A DNA stretch of 64,000 nt from Adiantum capillus-veneris (lineage: Eukaryota > Streptophyta > Polypodiopsida > Polypodiales > Pteridaceae), in the NCBI GenBank assembly GCA_014529385.2, contig CM043942.1:110233641-110297640 (forward strand). The letters run 5' to 3'. Shown here in pieces: positions 24,665 to 34,332 of this stretch. The notes under the pieces are model-generated. The model was given only the letters and a program-made list of their open reading frames with translations, was not told where the DNA came from and ran no database searches. Position numbers and translations under genes: made by a program. Position 1 is the first letter of the stretch. Every line of letters starts with the position of its first letter.

Positions 24665-25567
24665 CTAACATTTAAGCTTATTATAGTCTTCGGACATTTT
24701 AAACATTGCATATAGCTTTTTGGATATCTCAAACTCACATATAGCACAATGAAAGTTATTCATCATGCTTTGCATCAAGCATGATATATGATACATATGT
24801 CCGCATGGCAAGCTGAAGTGACCACACCACTCATGAAAGAATGATCTACATATGGGGCAAGGACCACCGTGCTCACCAGAAGCTGGAGGGGCCTCAATAG
24901 ATGTTGGGTGTTCAATCAATGTGGCAGCATTTTGTTTTTTTATAGTCGCCTCTAACTCTTTTACGTGGCGAGATAGCACCTTCATCTCCCTTTGCAAGTC
25001 TCTATTTAGGGTTTCTTCTGCATGAGAGCCTTGTGTAGCTTGTGATTCTTGCCTGAGTTGAGTTTGAAGCTCCTCCTTAACTTGATGCACTTCCATTGAT
25101 GCACCTTCTAGTGCCAATGACATCTCTTGCCGTGTGACGGTGATTGCAGTACTGCAAATGTCCTCAACCGTCATGTGAGGTGTCCTTGAGCTAAAGTCCA
25201 CTGCTTCACCCAAGACATAATGCATGTATAACATCTTGGCAAACCACAATGGACAATCCATATGATGCATAGGATGACCCATAACATCGAGATATATGTT
25301 CTCTCCATTGTCTCGTATGTCTGCATTAATGCATTGTGATAGCTTGAGTCGGCCTTTCTTGATGTTGTCATCTGCAACGCCTGGACATATGGATTTCACC
25401 ATTTCTCGGTCAATCCTAGTGTTCACCTCTTTCCATTGTGTACCCACCGGGTTGGCCCACTGGGAGCAACGAGCAGCAATTCGAGTGGTGTCGTTCACTC
25501 CACCGACTTGACACATGGATCTGAGACGCCCAAAAGCGCGCTTAGCCCTTTGATTATCATTATCCAT
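24665..25567 (-). CDS. Coiled-coil RING-H2 protein of the hAT element
   Basis: 300 codons from ATG at 25567. The open frame extends five codons further, without an earlier ATG, and a possible acceptor AATCAG precedes it. Residues 1-135 form a Trp/Met/His-containing region I do not recognise. Residues ~145-215 are Glu/Gln/Lys-rich and look like a coiled coil. A clear RING-H2 finger follows: C237, C240, C255, H257, H260, C263, C274 and C277, spaced C-X2-C-X14-C-X-H-X2-H-X2-C-X10-C-X2-C. RING-H2 fingers usually give E3 ubiquitin-ligase activity, so that is a reasonable but untested role. No stop interrupts it. It lies inside the hAT ends, opposite in direction to the transposase, behind the kinase ORF on the same strand. 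Confidence 0.72.
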   Translation of the reverse strand: MDNDNQRAKRAFGRLRSMCQVGGVNDTTRIAARCSQWANPVGTQWKEVNTRIDREMVKSICPGVADDNIKKGRLKLSQCINADIRDNGENIYLDVMGHPMHHMDCPLWFAKMLYMHYVLGEAVDFSSRTPHMTVEDICSTAITVTRQEMSLALEGASMEVHQVKEELQTQLRQESQATQGSHAEETLNRDLQREMKVLSRHVKELEATIKKQNAATLIEHPTSIEAPPASGEHGGPCPICRSFFHEWCGHFSLPCGHMYHISCLMQSMMNNFHCAICEFEISKKLYAMFKMSEDYNKLKC

Positions 25568-25604
25568 ATCCTGATTAAACACTATACTTCAGTTACGGCA
25601 TACA

Positions 25605-25757
25605 AACTTAATGATAATCAATTGCTATAAGAGTAACCACCATTTTACGACAATCAATTGCTATAATTTTAACCACCATTTTACGTCAATCAATTGATAT
25701 TAGAATAACCACCATCTTACGACAATCAATTGATATAACAGTAACCACCATTTTTTA
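25605..25757. repeat. Four-copy ~40-bp tandem repeat
   Basis: Unit of the form CAATCAATTGCTATAA, variable A/T, TAACCACCATTTTACGA, repeated about four times. Located between the kinase and RING-H2 ORFs. Contains the palindrome CAATTG in each copy. Confidence 0.8.
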
Positions 25758-26039
25758 AATCAATGAATGACAATCAGTGACTCCACGTGGCTTATTGCTT
25801 GAAACTTAAGAGAAAAAACAAAACTCATAGAAAATTTGTTGTCTATTGAGATATAACAAAGTGTTTTTATTACTCATACATCATCCATTGCGCATAAAAC
25901 CCAATTTTTAAAAGTGCTTTTATAAGTCACAAGTCACATAAAACCCTGCTTAATAAAGTACATCATATATCCATCAAAAAAAGGCTACACTCATTTCAGA
26001 GGGAGGGCGTAAGCATCGTTCTGACTGGGCTTCAAATCT

Positions 26040-26942
26040 TTATAATTCTTCGTCCAAAAGTGCCAAGGTCTTTCTGTCTGTGGATTTCTTCCTCACCCAA
26101 CCTTCCACAACAATCCTAGATATGGCTTGTACCTCCACTAAAACCTTATGTTTGAACCAATTTGTGTTGTAGTAGTTAGAGAAATCTCCACAAAACTTAC
26201 AAAATTGCCATATCACCCATCCTATGGCGTACACATCTGTGGCCTTGGTCCATGGGCATAAATTCTTGCCATCTAGTAACTCAAGAGCTCGCCAAGGATG
26301 AAGCTTTTGCCAGTTTTCATAAGTATTGTTGGTCTTTTGTGTCTCTAAGCCAACACGCAGAGCCAATCCCCAATCAATTATTCCAATATGGGGAGTGAGA
26401 TCCTTGGTAAAGTCCAACATGATGTTCCATGGATGGAGATCGTTGTGGATCACTCCCTCGTCATGTGCGAATCGCAATGCCTTCACCAAGGCATGGATCA
26501 ACGAGCGAGCATGATTGCACAGGCTCTTGATACGTTTTTTCTTGTCTTCAGAGGGCTGCTCCCATTTAAAGTCTTCAAGGATCTTTCCTTTCCCCTCTTG
26601 ATGCGCTACAAGCGTCGTGAAAGAGCCATGTGGAAGGGGCACTGTCTCCATAAGATCACCTTAAGTCCCCCCATTGAAGTAGGAGAATATCAGAAACCAT
26701 GGCAACGTTACAGAGTGGGCAATACTCCTCACAATCCCTCTATGGTTGAGATCTACTCCACTTTCTGATGCAAAGCTTTTCCACTGATGCTTGGCCTGTC
26801 CTTTGAACTCCTTGGCACAATAAGTATTCGTTGCAGGAAGGAAACTGATCCCTTTGATTTGAACTTGCCACCCTGTGCCATAAGCCCCTGACCCAAGTTT
26901 CTTGATCTTCTTAATGGACTTATTTGGAATGCCCAAAGTCAT
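26040..26942 (-). pseudogene. Protein kinase with one in-frame stop
   Basis: Two ORFs in the same frame, 26942-26661 and 26651-26040, are separated only by TAA at 26661-26663. The first has a glycine loop, LGSGAYGTG, and the ATP lysine in YCAKEF (residue 44). The second has the catalytic loop HNDLHPWN, where HRD is changed to HND. It also has the metal-binding DWG in place of DFG, and the helix-F Asp in TDVYAIGWVIWQF. So the catalytic Lys, both Asp and Asn are all present. The stop falls between the N-lobe sheet and helix D. The frame stays open upstream of 26942 to about 27010, where an acceptor-like AG occurs. The gene may be spliced to the ORF at 27141-27446. As it stands it would be truncated unless the stop is skipped by splicing or read through. 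Confidence 0.72.
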
Positions 26943-27140
26943 ACTACATTCAGAATTGTATATACTGCTCTCCAGGTGACTGGCAGAAGAAATAGCACCC
27001 GATGTTCCCTCAATGCAGCCTCCTCAATAAACGGTTCTCCAACTTGGCTGCTCCCCATAACTCTCGTGATAGCCATTCGCATTTTCTTGCTTAGGCCAAA
27101 CTGTGTGTCTATGTGGGATGCTCGCCTTGACCTCTCCTTT

Positions 27141-27446
27141 TCAGCTCTCCATCTCGCGTTCCAGCTTACCCTTGTCTACTTCTTGAGGGCATTCCTCTTT
27201 CAAATCAGAGGCCACCTTGGGAAAATTGCCCACCCAACTGCTCAGTAATGAGATTATTGATTCGGTTGTTTTGTCTGGATATAACAACAAAATTTTGCGG
27301 GCAATCTCACTGTATAATGATTGCAATCTAGACTCATCTGCAACAATCTGCGCTATATCATCGGGATCTAGTGCACTGACGATTGTAATCAACAATTGTC
27401 TAATTTTCTTTTTGAATTCTATCACTGAAGTAGCAGAAGGATCCAT
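27141..27446 (-). CDS. Short helical ORF, possible first exon of the kinase
   Basis: 101 codons from ATG at 27446, in the strong context AAAATGG. Predicted mostly alpha-helical with a charged C-terminus (KGKLEREMES). No domain is recognised. The reading frame also continues upstream, but there it runs through the tandem array and looks non-coding (repeated TWLQLRLG from the repeat unit). The region 27011-27140 before the kinase frame could be an intron: GAGGTCAAG at about 27130 resembles a donor, although it lies after the stop codon. Function unknown. Confidence 0.4.
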   Translation of the reverse strand: MDPSATSVIEFKKKIRQLLITIVSALDPDDIAQIVADESRLQSLYSEIARKILLLYPDKTTESIISLLSSWVGNFPKVASDLKEECPQEVDKGKLEREMES

Positions 27447-27597
27447 TTTGCCTGCAATGGTATTATTGCAAACAACACATTGTGAAATATAACTATGTGC
27501 CACTCCATTTGGATCTTTTCTACGTGAAAAAAAAGTGCAGTATAGAAAAAGTGCAGTATGCCTCACCGTACAACAACTTACAAACAGATGCTCATGT

Positions 27598-28675
27598 CCT
27601 TCTAGCAGCAACACACCTAGTCGCAATTGCAACCATGTGCCGAAGCATGAATGACTGGGAGAAACATAAAACATAGTCACCCTACGCTTTTGCAATGACA
27701 CACCTAGCCGCAATTGCAACCATGTGCCAGTGCATCCACGCACGGTGAGTTCTTTCAAACATATGCTCCTGTCATTCTAGCAGCAACACACCTAGTCGCA
27801 ATTGCAACCATGTGCCGAAGCATGAATGACTGGGAGCAACATAAAACATAGTCACCCTACGCTTTTGCAATGACACACCTAACCGCAATTGCAACCATGT
27901 GCTAGTGCATCCACACACAGTGACTTCTTTCAAACAGAAGCTACCGTCAATCTAGCAGCAACACACCTAGTCGCAATTGCAACCATGTGCCGAAGCATGA
28001 ATGACTAGGAGCAACATAAAACATAGTCATCCTACGCTTTTGCAATGACACACCTAGTCGCAATTGCAACCATGTGCCAGTGCATCCACGCACGATGTCT
28101 TCTTTCAAGATTCAAGCATATGAAACATTATGAAATTATTTGAGCACATATTCATGCATTAGATGCTACCGTCATTCTAGTAGCAACACACCTAGTCGCA
28201 ATTGCAACCATGTGCCGAAGCATGAATGACGGGAAGCAACATAAAACATAGTCATCTTGCGTTTTTGCAATGACACACCTAGCCGCAATTGCAACCATGT
28301 GCCAGTGCATCCACGCACGGTGAGTTCTTTCTAGCAAATGCTCCTGTCATATTAGCAGCAACACACCTAGTCGCATTGGCAACCATGTGCCGAAGCATGA
28401 ATGACTGGGAGCAACATAAAACATAGTCACCCTACGCTTTTGCAATGACACACCTAGCCGCAATTGCAACCATGTGCCAGTGCATCCACGCACGGTGACT
28501 TCTTTCAAACAGATGCTACCGTCAATCTAGCAGCAACACACCTAGTCGCAATTGCAACCATGTGCCGAAGCATGAATGATTGGGAGCAATATAAAACATA
28601 ATCATCGTACGCTTTTGCAATGACATACCTAGCCGCAATTGCAACCATATGCCAGTGCATCCACGTACGATGATT
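27598..28675 (-). repeat. Six-copy ~176-bp tandem array with a half-unit repeat
   Basis: Six units start near 27598, 27772, 27948, 28168, 28344 and 28519. Each holds two related half-units built on ACACCTAG(T/C)CGCAATTGCAACC then ATGTGCC, giving twelve copies of that word. One half ends CGAAGCATGAATGAC and the other CAGTGCATCCACGCAC. The fourth unit is preceded by a ~45-bp insertion (28105-28160). The word contains the palindrome GCAATTGC. The array lies between the right-end promoter module and the - strand ORFs. Confidence 0.93.
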
Positions 28676-28860
28676 TGATAAAAGAAATTTTATACCTTTG
28701 AGTTTTAACGCAAAAAACTCAAAAAAACATCAATAAAATAAGGAAGGGATTAAAAAATTACCGCTACACTGCTTTGAGAATGTGGAAAGCTGCCAGAAAG
28801 TTTGGTGAAGAAGACTTTTCAATGTACCTCTCTTGTGAAAAAGACAAGCACCGGGGTCGT
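28676..28860 (-). other. Likely 5' leader of the - strand transposon genes
   Basis: Unrepeated sequence just downstream (- strand) of the TATA box at 28861-28870. The first ~30 bases after the TATA box would contain the start site. No ORF is seen. Confidence 0.4.
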
Positions 28861-28926
28861 CTTTATATAGCCACGGCGGGCCCGGCGGGTTAACTACTTA
28901 GCCCGGCGGGCCTTTAGCCGGTCTCC
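28861..28926 (-). promoter_or_regulatory. Right-end promoter module of the hAT element
   Basis: On the - strand: GGCTAAAGGCCCGCCGGGC, then CCCGCCGGGCCCGCCG, then the TATA box CTATATAAAG (plus-strand 28861-28870). It lies about 170 bp from the right end and points towards the kinase and RING-H2 ORFs. It repeats the design and the CCGGCGGGC word of the left-end module. Confidence 0.55.
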
Positions 28927-29015
28927 AAGTCTCCTTGCAGGTCAAAAATGATGAATGTCAATTAACATAATATTTGTTATTTTGCATTTCTATTGTTATT
29001 AACGTGAAATTATAG

Positions 29016-29042
29016 TGTGATCACGTCATTTTGAAATCCCTA
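29016..29042 (-). repeat. Right terminal inverted repeat of the hAT element
   Basis: Reads TAGGGATTTCAAAATGACGT then GATCACA on the - strand. Nearly the same as the right end of the MITE at 34324 (CAGGGATTTCATTAACGTGA then TCACA). Confidence 0.65.
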
Positions 29043-29045
29043 TAA

Positions 29046-30447
29046 ATTCTAACGGTAAAGTAAGAAGATATTATCCTTGAGATAAATAATAGGATGAGAT
29101 AGAAAGCTTATTATTATACTTAGATATGCATATGTACATTATAAAAAATATACTTATGTATCTAAAAGTTGCAAGATAGATCTTATAGCATCCGTTTCCA
29201 CTATGTACTTGTCACAGCACGACAGCGGGTATAATTGTTTCGCTAGAGCACCGAAACTCAGATATGAGATCTGCCTTTTTGGCACTCTTGGTTTATTTTT
29301 TTACCCTGTCTGTGTTGCTATACACATTGCTATAAGCGTCGCTATGTAACAAATAATATAGCGATGCGCACAGCAACGCTGTGGATTTTCATATTTGAGC
29401 GTCGCACTGCTAGCGTTTCTAATATGAAGAACCGTTGGAGAGGAGAATGGGGGAACACGCCCGGCACAAACACAAGGCCTCTCTATAGCTCAGGGTATCC
29501 ACAACACCCCTATCCTCTCAAAAAACACCTTCAAAACACACTTTACACTAGCAGACCAGCGCTTGCTCAATTTCCATTGCTCACACACTCCACAAGTCCA
29601 CCACACAACGCACACCTACTGCCACGGTCTGTCTCCACCCTTACACACGCACACAGCTACTCAATCTCACTCTCTTACACAAAACACTGTCGGACCGGGG
29701 GGGGGGGCACACACTTCACACTGTCGCCACCCAGGGGAAACATCGGAGTAGGAGAAAGAGAAGGGGGGAAGGGAAACGACGCAAGAGAAAACACAGAGGA
29801 GACTTCACCACTGCTCAAACACTCTTTACAACTCAATTATATCGAACGATGCACCCACACGGTCGCAAAGCAAGAAAACGTGCACTTGGGGCTTTGCAGG
29901 CACACACCTCTACACAAAAAGTCCAACCCAAGAACTCACACACACTCTCTATCTTAGCTCTCTGCAGGCTCACCGGCACAAGGCCCTGACAAGAAGCTTA
30001 CTCTGGCAAAAAGCATGAAAAATGCTCAAAACTAGTTTATGTAGGGGTGCCCCTTTCAATTTGGGCATCTGGGCTCTGATTGGTCCACTTTGCATTCACA
30101 TTTGGTAATTTTGGCAGGAGGTAGCCGCCTCTGGCTTCATCTGCTCTCTTTCTCTTTCTTTTGCACTTGAAGGGGGGTGCATTAGCGACATCGCTAATGC
30201 CCCTTGGCATCTTTTTTATTTTTCCTTTTTCTCCTTTATTTTTCACCCCTTGGGAAGGCCTATTTTGCACTACTCTTTTGACCTTCCCTTGGACTATTTT
30301 TGTCCAGCTCTCACCACTCCTCTTCTCTCTCTCTTTTTTCCCTCACCCTTCACTTTGGTCCTGGCCTCCCTCCTTGCCTTTGCCTTTGCTCGGTCAGCTT
30401 TGAAATGTGCCCCGTCTTGTTTTTATACACATGGCGGCCTCCTCGGG

Positions 30448-30450
<3 letters not shown>
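29046..30450. other. Unclassified region with a hairpin and GC-richer part
   Basis: 29054-29290 is AT-rich. An imperfect hairpin lies at about 29328-29374 (GCGTCGCTAT, a 12-base loop, then ATAGCGATGC). 29430-30000 has long Thr/His/Ser-rich open frames with no domain, probably not genes. 29690-29708 contains a G run. GCATTAGCGACATCGCTAATGCC at 30180-30202 is a near-perfect short palindrome. Confidence 0.35.

Positions 30451-30521
<71 letters not shown>
30451..30521. repeat. (TC)n microsatellite
   Basis: TC run of about 71 bp. Confidence 0.95.
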
Positions 30522-30524
<3 letters not shown>

Positions 30525-31934
30525 CGTGGGACTACTCCCTTAGTATGCATCGGGGAGGGGGCATTAGCGAGGTCGCTATTTCCTCCCCCCTAGCTTTCAA
30601 AAAATGCGGCCTCCAAGGAAGGACTGGCCGTGAGAACTGGCATGTTTCGGGCAGTGCCACGTCATCTGCTATCGTGAGCTGCATCCGCCGCGACCTACCG
30701 GACAACACAGAGGCGCTGCCACTGGCTCGGCCATAACGCCGCTGAGCAACACCCTGCACCACTGTGCACAACCAGAGCAGCGCCTCCATGAGGCCCGCCA
30801 GCACCAAACGGGATGGGGAGCTCCCTCTTCCCTCGCTTCACAATATAAGAGGGTCATGGCGCCGTATATATACACCAGCGCTTGTCCTTCTCTTGTGCAT
30901 GTGGGTTAAACCCTACCACGTGTCACGACGACAGGGCACCCCTCCTTATCCTCATAAAAAAATCTTTTGAAAAAAACCCTCCTATTAAAATTTCCCCCCC
31001 ACTTCATAAACTGACAACCTTTCGGTCAAGGGTCGGATTCCCAAGTCGCAAAGCCCACCGTGTCGGTCCCAAGCCGGGAAAATCTTACCACCTTCTGGCC
31101 CTTTTGAGCTTGATATCCAAGGCCACCAAAAAAAGGTGAAAAAAATTTGCAGATCCCGTGCACATGATGCATGCTATCACCGAGAACCTTGGCAAGGCCA
31201 AAAAGACTCCAGATGGTGCATCCTTCAATGTGGGCAAGTGGGCATAGACCCGGCCCCCGAAAAATATTCAACTGATCATAACTTGCTATCCCAATCTCCG
31301 ATCCACAATTTGAGAAGACATGCATGCTCCATAATTCGAACTTTACACATGCACCCACTAACATTAGCCTGGGCCACCTGTCCTCAGCTGTCCTGCCCGT
31401 CGGGGATCTGCTACACCCTCTATCTTTGAACTGCAATATCTTGAGCACCCGATCTCTGTTTGACGATCCGTCTGGACCAGCTTCTAGAGCACACTAAACA
31501 CTAAATTCCAAATCACTGACTTGGAACTTTGGACACATTCACTTTCTATCCCATCTGGGCTCATCTTGAAGCTTTTTTGGCCTAAAGAACCACTTTAGAC
31601 ATACATTCCCGCTATCCTTTGGCTGCCCATGGACTCCATACTTGCTCTAGCTTTCTGCACTACACCTGCCTACAACCTTTGCTTGGTATAGACCACTTTC
31701 TAGTTCGGACCAACTTTGGCTGCACCACCGTGATCAAACTAGTCCTAAAATTATTGGATGGGTTATTGGACAAGAGGATGAGCAAGGAAAAAGGTATGAA
31801 ACTAGATTTGGTGCAAAGATATTAAGTTCTTGTTGAGAAAGAGCATATTTGAGTGGATGCATGAATAGGTTGAGGAGTTTCTACCAGTGGGAAAGAGACT
31901 TTGGTGGCCATTACAATATTGGTCTCATAAGTTT
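30522..31934. other. Possible decayed LTR sequence, unclassified
   Basis: GC-richer up to about 31420. TATA-like GTATATATACACC is at 30864-30876. The stretch 31255-31350 (ACTGATCATAACTTGCTATC and following) resembles text common in plant LTRs. No ends, primer-binding site or protein domain can be placed. Confidence 0.3.
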
Positions 31935-32076
31935 GAGCCAATATCATATGGATACATCACGATTTGACATTTCCAAAAGTAGAATGTGAGCTTATATCCT
32001 CTTTTGAGCCAATATCATATGGATACATCACGATTTGACATTTCCAAAAGTAGAATGTGAGCTTATATCCTCTTAT
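31935..32076 (+). repeat. Two-copy 71-bp tandem duplication
   Basis: GAGCCAATATCATATGGATA and the next ~50 bases are repeated exactly from 32006. This is a recent local duplication in otherwise unrepeated sequence. Confidence 0.92.
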
Positions 32077-33854
32077 TGCCAGTTCACCAAACTTGTGTGC
32101 CATTATCCTTGATATTAAGTCAAAGGGTAGTATTTTGGCATGGAATATAATCCTTGCTTCTCATTAAGTATGTCAAAGAAATTTTATTTTCACAATAGAC
32201 TAATGGTTTCCAAATGAAAAGTTAAAACACAAAAAAATAAGAAGAACTTGAAAGTGTCTAACCTTGTTGCCCCTCTTTGGCTAGTCATCTTCACTAGAAT
32301 TTGGCTCATAGTTACGTGTGCTAATGAATTTAGAGCTATAAGATGTACCTTGCATACCCTCCTGGCTCGGTTTATACCAACCCCCAATGATAAATCAGGC
32401 AAACATGTTGCAAAGATTTTCCAAGTTTGTATGTTGATAGTATATTCCAAAATTTGGAATCCTCTATGAAATATGTCTGACAAACAGATTTCAATGTTTC
32501 TTTGTTTTTACCTTGTCGAGTTTTCACAAGAGTCAACCTTGTCAAACTATACATCTTATTGATAATAATAAGAATACTACCTTAATTTTCTCAATGTTGA
32601 ATTGAGATAGCGTAGCTTGCAAAATTTATCAAAGGCCAAACCCTTTGTGACCAAAGCAACGTTTGCTTGCCATGTTGGTTTTGGAGAAAATTTTGCAAAA
32701 TTCAAGAATTTCAAAATTGTAAACCTTAAATTTAACTTGCTTACCAATTGGTGTGAGGAGTTGTCCTTGGTACTGGAATTCATAGCACCCGGTAGTGTGG
32801 TCAACTATGTAGGATACCTCACATGTGAGAAAACCTTGCTTCACCTTGTACCATGGAATCTTGCAGAAGCCCTCCTCATGAGTAGTCCACTAGGGATCCT
32901 TTCTCCTGATTCTAAGTTGTGGTCACCACGACCTTGGTTGGATGTTGCTAAGATGCCATGGTCATACTTGAACCCATATGTAGGCTCTCAAGGCACCATA
33001 GCGGAAGTTAAGATGATGACACACTCCCACAATATAAACTTTTATGTACAACTATGAAGCTTCAAGAACATGAAATCTCAAACCTTATGATCCATCTTGG
33101 TCATTGTGCTTGGTATGATTTCATGCATAGGGAGAAGCCGTGCTTCTTGGGTAGCGAGATATGATTGCTTCTCATGAATCTTTCCTTTGGTCTTGTGGAG
33201 TCTGAGGTAAGCTTCAAATCTTTAAATCAAGAAGCTCTCATACTTTTGTTGCACCCTTGCAACCTATTATAAGAACAACCCTTGGTACCCTCCTTGCGGG
33301 AAGCCCATTTGAGGGTGATTGAAACCAAGATAGTGCATATATCCTGCATTGATTCTCGACATGGCTCAATTCATGCATCAAAGTGAATCCTTCCTCTTTC
33401 AAGATGGTTTATTTTTTTTTGTGGCCTTGCACACTTTTCCTTGGCTTGCAACATAGTGTCCCTTGTAGCTTTGCCTTGGACTATGACATGGTTTCCCTTG
33501 CATGCCCTTCATGGCCATTACATGCTGACCAAAGGATGACCACTTAGTCCAAGAAATAAAAAATCAATGTGAAATATTTCGGAAATGGCAAACAAATGTA
33601 TGCAATTATTTTTTCATAATAATGTGCCATTCCTTGCCAGCTTGTCCCGCATTAGTGTTGGGTCCTTCTCCTTATGGCCATGCACACCCAAGGAGATATA
33701 TAGGGGTAGCCTTAGTGTAGGCCAGGCATTGGTGCAAGTCAGCCAAGTCCAAACCCCGCCCCAAGAGTCCATTTCCACTGCCCGTGTTGGCCTCTCACCG
33801 AGATGAGGACCTCCTCATAAGGGGCCTTTCCCCATGCCATGGAAGCTTGAAGAC

Positions 33855-33921
<67 letters not shown>

Positions 33922-33966
33922 CCTCCATGCTTCATGCCGCTTCTCCCCATCCGCCATGGTTGCACA
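32077..33966. other. Unclassified AT-rich intergenic stretch
   Basis: A 146-codon frame at 32617-33057 has no recognised domain and no splice or promoter context. A (GA)n run lies at 33859-33919. No supported gene. Confidence 0.4.
33859..33919. repeat. (AG)n microsatellite
   Basis: AG run of about 60 bp, 48 bp left of the MITE. Confidence 0.95.
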
Positions 33967-34324
33967 CAAGAATTTAATAATCATGTGATCACATGAAATT
34001 TTTTGTGATTGCCATCTGTTATTATCATATTTGCATAATTAAACTTTACCTGATCACATTTAAGTCGATGTATGGTGACTTGATAACACACCAAAATCCG
34101 GCTAAGTTGTTATTTTTTCATGACGGACCCACTTGAATATGGAAAAATCCCACCAGTGGGCCCTCCCATGATATGGAAAAGCCCACGAGACTATCGGTTT
34201 GGGTGGATTTTTAGGTTAATAAGAACTTCATATGAGCATTCAACATAACCATGTGGTCTAAAAAGTGATCACTCAACTTTGTTAACAAGTTTGCGTGTTT
34301 GTGATCACGTTAATGAAATCCCTG
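33967..34324. mobile_element. hAT-type MITE related to the large hAT element
   Basis: 358 bp with ends CAAGAATTTAATAATCATGT (left) and CAGGGATTTCATTAACGTGA (right, - strand). Both are followed by a GATCACA motif. Flanking 8-mers GTTGCACA (33959-33966) and GTTGCACC (34325-34332) match at 7 of 8 positions, as expected for an aged hAT target duplication. The inside has AAATCCCACCAGTGGGCCC-type words like the subterminal GC words of the 8-kb element. No ORF, so it would need a transposase in trans. Confidence 0.78.
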
Positions 34325-34332
34325 GTTGCACC

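Larger units (their letters stand above)
20899..29045. mobile_element. Large hAT transposon with accessory genes
   Basis: The left end reads CAAGGATTTTAATTACGCGA and the right end, reverse complemented, reads TAGGGATTTCAAAATGACGT. They align as imperfect terminal inverted repeats, and the MITE at 33967-34324 has the same ends. The 8 bp left of the element are TTTCTAAC. ATTCTAAC lies at 29046-29053, three bases beyond the likely right terminus at 29042. That is a near-match to an 8-bp hAT target duplication, but imperfect. Inside are a BED/DUF659/hATC transposase (+), a RING-H2 protein, a kinase and a helical ORF (-), and tandem arrays near both ends. Both ends carry GC-motif plus TATA modules pointing inwards. 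Confidence 0.7.

Noticed and set aside
27598-28675. CRISPR-like array
   Set aside because: The regular repeats are long (~88/176 bp), the spacers are themselves repeated, and the context is a plant transposon.
29364-29957. 197-codon ORF
   Set aside because: Composition is Thr/His/Ser/Pro-rich without any domain. It follows CA-rich sequence and has no supporting context.
32617-33057. 146-codon ORF on the + strand
   Set aside because: No domain, no homology I recognise, no splice or promoter context, and an antisense frame of half the length. Chance is sufficient.
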